Source: Chitinophagaceae bacterium
GTDB taxonomy: Bacteria; Bacteroidota; Bacteroidia; Chitinophagales; Chitinophagaceae
Assembly: GCA_024707305.1 (NCBI GenBank)
Contig: JANPZZ010000009.1
Location: forward strand, 62,001 to 126,000
Direction of reading: 5' to 3'
Length of the DNA stretch: 64,000 nt
Below the pieces are notes generated by a model, which did no database searches, was not told where the DNA came from, and was given only the letters and a program-made list of their open reading frames with translations. Below are positions 56,701 to 64,000 of the stretch, one piece after another (the stretch's first letter is position 1; the number at the start of each line of letters is the position of its first letter). A program made the translations under genes and the position numbers.

Positions 56701-59700
56701 TAGTTGCCAAAGCATTTCCCGACAGGTCTTTCACTCCCGATGCACCCGCTTTGATCAACACATTAAACACCATACTACCTGTAAGACTGCTATTTGGTGT
56801 AATTGAAAGTGTACGTGTTGTGTTGTTATAGGAAATAGTAGACGGAATCAGTGTGTTGGCTGAATTCCTCAATTCTACTGTTGAAGCGTTGATCGTTGCC
56901 ACATCCAATTCTTCACTGAATACAGCCGTAACAACAATCGTCGGCTGAACACCTGTGGCATTGTTTGCAGGTGTGACTGCTGTAATTGTTGGAGCGATAA
57001 GATCTGGCTCTGTAGTAAAGTTCCATACAAAGTCAGCGGCCAGCAGATTTCCGTTTATATCTTTCACTCCCGTTGCGCCCGATTTCACACGAACCGTATA
57101 AACCATGCCATAACGCAATGGCTCAGTTGGTGTAAAGATGGCAACAAATGAAATTGGGTAATAACTCAAGGTGCCTGCAACCAGGTTATTAGAACCATCA
57201 CGTACTTCAATGTTGAAAGTAGTAATGGAACCCGCAAGCATTGCTTCACTAAAGCGAATGTTGACAGGTGTAGTAACAGGTACTGCTGTCGCATTAGATG
57301 CCGGATCAATTTGCACCACCAGCGGTGCTACCTGATCAGTTTCGGAACTAAAGCTCCATGTATAGTCTGAAGCAAGCGCATTACCGGCGATGTCTTTTAC
57401 TCCTTCTGCACCCGATTTTACAATTCCTGTAAAATTGGTTGCATAAGCCAGCGGCGCCTCCGGTATCATTGTAGCTGTACGGGTAGCTGGGTTATAAGTC
57501 AGGGTAATTGGAACCAATAACCCACCCGCCGTACGAATCTCAAAGTTTAACTCGCTCAACGAGTTAATATTCATATCCTCACTAAACACTACCGTCGCAT
57601 TAGCTGCCACCGGCACTCCTGTAGCATTTGCCACCGGCGTAACGGATACAACTTCCGGCGCCACATTATCAACAAATGGAGCCGTGGTAAATGATGATGT
57701 GAAATCTGCAGCGAGTGCATTTCCATTTTCATCTGTAATGCCACCGCTGCCACCATCAAGTGTAATGGTGTAAAGCGTTTCGTATGATAATGATGTAGTT
57801 GGTTGAATACTAATTCTGAAATTCACCACATCATAACTTACTGCTACCGCAATCTCTGGCTACCTGCATCAGTAAGTCGAACAGTGGATGCTGAAACGCT
57901 TGCTTCGTTTAAACTTTCACTCAGCTGAATGGTAATTCCGGTTTCGATGCTCACCTGCGTACTGTTAGCACCAGGGCTCACAGAAATTACAACTGGCGGT
58001 TCAGTATCCGAAATTGTTGTGAAACTCCAACTAAAAGCTTCCAACGCGTTGCCCGCCGGATCGCTCAGTCCGGTATTAATATTTACAGTATACGTAGTGG
58101 TATAATCCAGTGCAACTGCTGGCTCTAAGGAAACAGCATTATTTCCCGGAGCTACACTAAATACAAATGGTATTGCAGTTCCACCCGGAGCGAGGAGTTC
58201 AAAATTTGAGGCAATCAGCCCCGCTGAACTTAGTGCTTCGCTAAATTGAATTTGTATGGAAGCATTCAATAATACACCCGCAGCATCTGCGGCAGGAATA
58301 ATTGAGTTAATTGTTGGTGCAACCAGGTCCGGTTCGGCCATGGTGCTGAATGTCCAACTGTAGTCTTGCACAAGCTCATTACCAGCCAGGTCTTTTACAC
58401 CATCTATGCCTCCTTTAATCGTAATTGTAAATGTTGTTCCAAATGGAAGCGCGCTCGCCGGTTGTATCTGCAGCGTATTCGTTGATGAATTATACAACAA
58501 TCCAACTGTAAGAACTGTGTTTCCAGATGTGCGCAGTTCAACGGTGCTGTTGTTGAAGCTTGCTTCCCACATCGCTTCATTAAACTGAACCGATGGAACT
58601 GTATTCACTGGCAAACCAGTAGATGTGTTTGCAGGTGTGCTGTTAACAACAACAGGTGGTTGCAAATCAGCCCTACTTGCAAACGACCAGACATAATCTT
58701 CCGTCATTGCATTACCGGCAAGATCTTTAATTCCTGTGCTACCACCGTTAATGCGAATCGTACAAACAGTGCTGTACAGCAATGAATCCTGTAATACAAT
58801 TGTAAGAATGCGTTGCGTTGCATCAAGCGTAAAAGTCGCAGGAACGATTCCTGAAGTAGTCGTCACTTCCACCAGACCTTCTGCAATCACCAGCGGATCA
58901 ATTTCTTCACTAAACGTAACAACCGCTTGCACTGAGAGTGAAACACCCGTTGCATTTGAAAGCGGTGTTACATGTGTAACGGTAGGTGCAATCAGATCCG
59001 CTTCCGTGGTAAAAACGGAACTGAAAGTGGACGCCAGTGGATTTCCTCCGAGATCTTTTACGCCTGATGCCCCTCCTACTACTGTAACGGTATAGGTTAC
59101 GTTACGCTGCAATGTTTGCGTTGGCTGTAATGATATGCGGAAGTTGGTTGCATCGTAAGTTACAGTAGCTGCAACATTCACATTGCCTGGCGCCTGTAAG
59201 AACACAGTTCCGCCATTTACCGATGCAGGTGACAGCGCCTCGCTAAATTGAACATTAACCGATGCTTCCGGACTGATATCAACTGCCAGGTTTGCGGGAG
59301 TTACAGATTCAATTGCAGGCGGTGTTTGATCAGCGATGGTTGTGAAGCTGGATGTGTATTCCGTGGCCAACGCGTTACCCGCAACATCCTTCACGCCAGA
59401 GGCTCCCGATTTAACAATGATTCGATATGTTGTATTTAATGACAACGCATCTGTTGTGTTGATTGTGGCAGTTCTTGTACCTGCGTCGTACTCAACCGTT
59501 GCAGGTATCAATACATTCGCCGCATTTCTCAACTCAACCGTCGACGACGTAATGCTGCCGAAGTTCATCGCTTCATTAAACGTCACTTTTAACTCAGGCG
59601 TTAATGATATTCCCGTAGCATTGTTGGCAGGCGACACTGAGGTAACCTGTGGAGCGATCTGATCAGGTATGGAGGTAGAACCAAATAATACATCTACAAA

Positions 59701-62700
59701 ATAGTTACTGCTACCCCAGTTTGTATTGGGGAACTGAGGTGTGGCAGTATATCGGTACATACCATTCGGGCCATCTTCACCATTCGCGAGTGCGCGCAAT
59801 GGGCCGTTTGTAAACGCATTATTAAGTGATGGATTGGTAAATCCATAATAACCGGAAGAAGAATGGTATGAAACCATATAGGTTGTGTTGGCGCTAATAT
59901 TCACCGGCGTGGTGAAGAACGCCTGTTGCCAGCCTGATGCAGTTTCGTTGGTGAAGACAACTTCGGCGAGTTTTGTACCTGTACTGCTCCAAAGATTTCC
60001 GGTGTGCACGCCCGTGGCGGCCGCAGGTTTATAAAAACGTACACCCACCACCTGCCCGGCCTGGCTGGATCGGAATTTCATTCCCAATATCAACGGTGAT
60101 CCATCGTTTCCGGTTTGTGTAGGACCCGCAGTTGGTGCGAATATGCTGATGGTTCCGGATACAGTAGTCAGGTAAGCAACATATGTAGAAGCCAGACTAT
60201 TACCTGCCAGGTCTTTCACCCCAGCAGTTCCGGATTTTACAATCAATGTATACACGGTTGCTGTTGCCAGGTTTGCTGCAGGTTGCAGTGTGGCAACTCT
60301 TGTCGTCGCATTATAAGAAACAGTTGCACTCACTAAATTACTTGCAGCATCTCGCAGCTCGATTGAACTGGTGCTGATGCTTGCTGCGTTCATTGCTTCG
60401 TTGAACTGTACTGTAATTTGTGCATTCACAGCAACGCCTGTTGCGCCAGTTGCTGGCGCTGTACTCGTTACCTGCGGTGGTACCAAATCGGCAATACTGG
60501 TAAAGCTCCAGACATAATCCGATGCCAGCGCATTACCCGCTGCATCTTTCACACCCGATGATCCAGATTTCAGTCGAACGGTATACAATGTTGAATACGA
60601 CAACGTAGTCGCTGGTGTAATGCTAATCCTGCGGTTCGCGGCATTGTAGGCGATCGTTGCTGTCAATAGATTACTCGCAGCATCCCGCAATTCAACCGAT
60701 GAATTATTTATGCTGGAGGCCAACATGTCTTCATCAAACACGGTTGTGATCACAGCGTTCAATGCTACACCTGTTGCATTGTCAACCGGATCAGTACTTA
60801 CCACCGTGGGAGGAACCAGATCAGGTTCCGGTTCTGTTGTGAAACTCCAGGTATAGCTGGTTGCAAGGGCATTTCCAGCCGCGTCCTTAACCCCGGAAGC
60901 TCCGCCAGTAATAGTAATGGTATAGTTTTTAAGAGCCTCCAGGGGCGCTGATGGCGTGAAGACAAAACTACTATTGGCAACATTATAAGAAACCGTACCA
61001 GGCACAGCTCCGCCAGCTGTAGCCGACACCTGTATCGTAGTATTATTAATTGTCGATGCATCCATGGGTTCGCTGAATACACCGGATATTGTAGTATTTA
61101 CATTCACAGCATCTGCTGCTGCGGTTGGTGTAACTGAAACTACCGTGGGTGCTACCAGATCAGCAACGGTGGTAAATGTCCACACATAGTTATTAACCAG
61201 CGCATTTCCTGCCATGTCTTTCACTCCTGAACCACCACCGCTAATAGTAGCAGTATAGGATGAAAGATAGTCTAATGAAGCGCCAGGCGTTAAAGTTGCG
61301 GTACGGGTGCCAGCATTATAAGTAATGGTTGCGGGCACCAGATTTTTTGCCCCGTCACGCAACACAAAGCTGTTAGCGTTAATACTTGCAGCCTGCATAT
61401 CCTCACTGAATACAGCCGTCAATACCGTTGTCTTACTTACATTCGAAGCATTTGCTGTTGGCGCAACCGTATTCACTACCGGCGGCTCAGTATCTGTAAC
61501 GTTGCTGAAAACGACATCAACAAAATAGTTGCTCGATCCATAGTTGGTGGTAGGGAATGTGGGTGTGCCTGCATAGATATAAACACCGTTTGCTCCATCT
61601 TCTCCATTTGCCAGTGCACGCAGCGGCCCGTTTACGACGGCTGATCCAAGCCCGGGATTGGTATACGCATAATCACCTGAGCTGCTAAATATCGAAACAA
61701 CATAAGTAGTTCCCGCAGTAATTGCTACAGGATTTGTCAACATTACCTGTTGCCAGCCGGATGAGGTTTCGTTTACAAAAGTAATTTCAGCAAGACGTGT
61801 GCCTGTGCTGCTCCAAAGCGTACCTGTGTGCGTACCTGTTGTTCCGGCACCTTTATAAAAACGAATACCTGAAATAAATCCATTTTGGGTTGACCGGAAT
61901 TTCAAACCCACTGTAAGTGGTGAACCATCATTTTCACGGGCTACTGTGGGTGCGGCTGTTGACTGGAATATAGAGTAAGTACCAGCGGTGGCGCCCCCGC
62001 TTACGGTAACGTTTCTATTGCTATTGCTACCTACAGTGCCGGGTACGCTCATGTTTCCGCTGTCGTCAAAACCGCGCACGCGGATATTGCCGGTTCCAGC
62101 AGCCGTCGGCGTCCAGGAAAAACTCCAGCTTGTAGTACCTGTTGCAACCTGCCAGGTATTACCACCATCAACTGACACTTCAATCCCGGCAATTACGCCG
62201 CCCACATCCGTGGCAGTTCCGGTGATGGTAATTGGTATGTTGGCTTCTAATGCAGCGTTGTGAGCCGGAGACGTGATGACAGGCGCCGGAGCCGTTACGT
62301 CCGTGGAAGCAGAAGCTGCAACCATTCCCGACATCAATGAACCGGGTTGCACACCCATGTCTGCAAAGAGATTGATAGTTGCCTGCTGCATAGCTGCACT
62401 CGGTGCTGTACTTCCACGATCGTGCACATTGTCCAATCCCCATGCCCACTGCACAGTACCTGCGCCAAATACCAAGGCACCACTACTGTGACGGTACAAC
62501 GATAACTTATGCGTTAACCCGTCAACGGTTGTACTCGATAGAATAATCCTTCCATTGGGATAAGAAGCCTGGTATTGCTCATAGTTCCACTCATAACCCA
62601 GCGTACCAGTTGGCAGTGTTACAGTACCGTTTGCAGCTTGCGTTGCTACGTTTGTATTGCGCCAGAAGCGAAGATTACGATAAGCGCCCGGCACCTTTAT

Positions 62701-63825
62701 CGCGCTTGTATTGAGCGTCCAGCTGATTTGTCCACTCAGTGCATTTTCGGGTTTGCAGGCGCCGCCATTGGGGTAGGCGCATCCATCACGCCATAAACCC
62801 GTCCATTGCTGGTCGGGATCACATTTTCCTCCACAGGGAATTTCACCTAGTGTACCTTCTTTATAACAAACCAGCGTGCGGTTATTGTTTTCCCAACGCG
62901 TTTTCCAATAAATTTCGTTACCGCTGAAAAATGCCAGATGCACACCCGCATCGCGTGCACTCTCTACACGCGCGCGTGCAGTTGCCGACCAGTATTCATC
63001 ATGTCCTACCGACAGAAATACTTTATGCATCGCAGGCGTGATGGCCGTCGTTCTACGCTCCATGTCCACGTCGGTCGTATAACTGACATGATAACCGTTT
63101 CGTTCCAGGAAACGGATCATGGGGTATTCCGCATTAAATAGCCAATCCTCCCCAGGTCCGCCGCCAGCACCACCCGCACGTGTAAGAAAAGGACGGTTGT
63201 AACTCACTTTTACCGCATGACCCGCAGGATAGGATGTCGCTCCCGAATAAAGACTATTACCCCCATAACCATTGTATGCCTGCCAGGTGGCATCCGATGT
63301 TTTAAAAAGAATAGGAGAATTGCCCGCATCATCGCGAACAATAAAAACGATATGACTGGAACCAGAGCTGCGAGTAAGTTTTGCAATATACACACCACTC
63401 ACCGCTGTTGAGGGAACGGCCCAGCTTGCAGACTCAGACCAGTTGTTGCAATCGACAAGTCCCGTGGATGTATTTGTAGATGGTTGAGGCTGTTTCACCC
63501 CGGTGAACGTACCAAGATTGGCCACTAAGCGCGCGCCATTCCCCTGATAATAACCCAAACGGTAAATACGAATTGTGTACGTACCTCCTCCTGTTACATC
63601 GATCTTAAAACGAACGGTGCTTCCTTTATTCACACTCATATCCGTGGCAAAGCCCTGGATATTTAAATCTCCATAGCCACTGATGTCCCATTCAGACTTT
63701 GGGGCACCGGAAAGGGCGTTCTCGGTTACAATTGGATTTTGGCTATAGACAGTAAACGATAACAGTATTGTTGTTGCTAACAACAACAAATAGCGGGTGG
63801 ATCGGGGAATAAAACTCCTGACCAT
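53756..63825 (-). CDS. giant exported multidomain protein: DMFA2-like, DUF4082 x3, Big_5-like x14, GATase/deacetylase-like, T9SS tail; one frameshift in the given sequence
   Basis: About 3,350 residues; ATG 63825, signal peptide ending near LLSFTVYSQNP. Order: an N,N-dimethylformamidase beta-like domain (about 30-500; FLSVGHDEYWS, NEIYWKTRW); one Ig-like domain; DUF4082 (GLKFRSTQNGFISGIRFYKG); four Big_5-like repeats; DUF4082; nine repeats; DUF4082; one repeat. The 14 repeats of about 110 residues each share PPxV...TP, FSExM and GVKDxAGNAL. Then comes a class-I GATase-like region (GPILVLYSPSN, NYDMVVLGEV), a NodB-deacetylase-like domain (KAAIVMTGDDHYND, FEIGLHLYTGC, ISHRTHCMVW), a beta domain, and a type A sorting tail (AEAYPNPSASQFQLRISGG). 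The frame breaks near 57851-57857 inside repeat 10; one missing base joins the parts. It is likely a surface-anchored enzyme. Substrate unknown. Confidence 0.88.
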
Positions 63826-63916
63826 ATGCGATACGGTGGTTTAATGGCGACAAAAAAAATCAGAGTGGTTCTTACCGGAGTTTTTTAAACGAGGATATTT
63901 ATTTATGGCGGTGCCG

Positions 63917-63924
63917 CAAAAATA
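63917..63924 (-). promoter_or_regulatory. candidate -7 box for the giant gene
   Basis: On the minus strand this reads TATTTTTG, a match to TAnnTTTG, about 92 bases before the ATG at 63825. No TTG at the ideal distance was found. The other bases of 63826-64000 hold no recognisable feature. Confidence 0.3.
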
Positions 63925-64000
63925 ATAATATTTCCAGGATTCCCTATACCCCAATACACGTAGTACCCCATTTAGGGTATAAAACAGTGGATAACCATGT

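Noticed and set aside
57844-57844. Two separate giant genes (53756-57829 and 57844-63825)
   Set aside because: The break lies inside one Ig-like repeat, the downstream part has no signal peptide and the upstream part has no sorting tail; one missing base joins them.

Overview
This window comes from a member of the Bacteroidota, most likely family Chitinophagaceae. The signs are a protein with a gliding-motility-associated (CHU_C-like) C-terminus, a type IX secretion sorting tail, a PorQ-like protein, DUF6089- and DUF6515-like proteins, a reg_prop/Y_Y_Y sensor kinase, and start codons mostly without Shine-Dalgarno sequences. No rRNA, tRNA, CRISPR array, transposase or prophage gene was seen.

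Layout. (1) 1-11,203: branched-chain amino acid synthesis, leuA(partial)-leuC-leuD-leuB, then ilvD-ilvB-ilvN-ilvC-ilvA. Between leuB and ilvD lies a classical-looking transcription attenuator: a 35-codon leader peptide loaded with Ile and Val codons, an antiterminator arm and an intrinsic terminator. (2) 11,362-20,441: nitrogen assimilation, gltB-gltD, an Amt ammonium transporter and a beta-barrel porin. (3) 20,642-27,983, minus strand: PEP carboxylase and the end of the alpha ribosomal operon (infA-rpmJ-rpsM-rpsK-rpsD-rpoA-rplQ), with a conserved small protein upstream. (4) 28,120-41,000: mostly exported proteins, including tandem M14 carboxypeptidase-like proteins (one apparently dead), a lytic transglycosylase, outer-membrane and lipoproteins, an S1/P1 nuclease and a CHU_C surface protein. 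(5) 41,033-53,570: M42 aminopeptidase, a three-gene membrane operon (tiny LDPGSGS protein, kinase-like/methyltransferase fusion, sulfatase-fold enzyme), PorQ, an arginyltransferase-like protein, a Crp/Fnr regulator, a LytS-type sensor, and an MhqO/MhqD-like pair. (6) 53,756-63,825: one very large multidomain exported protein of about 3,350 residues.

Two features cut across the window. First, many gaps between genes hold degenerate tandem arrays of 7- or 8-base units (GATGACC-like, GCAAACG-like, AAATGTGG-like, GAAAATGG-like). They often start at or within the stop codon of the upstream gene, and several are paired with an inverted array 65-100 bases away. One class also flanks a 104-bp dispersed repeat present twice. 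They resemble in kind the short tandemly repeated repetitive (STRR) sequences of cyanobacteria, but I know of no description for these. Second, about 17 single-base frameshifts interrupt 12 genes, mostly at short homopolymers and including core metabolic genes. I read these as assembly or sequencing errors, not decay, so each such gene is annotated as one CDS with the break position stated.
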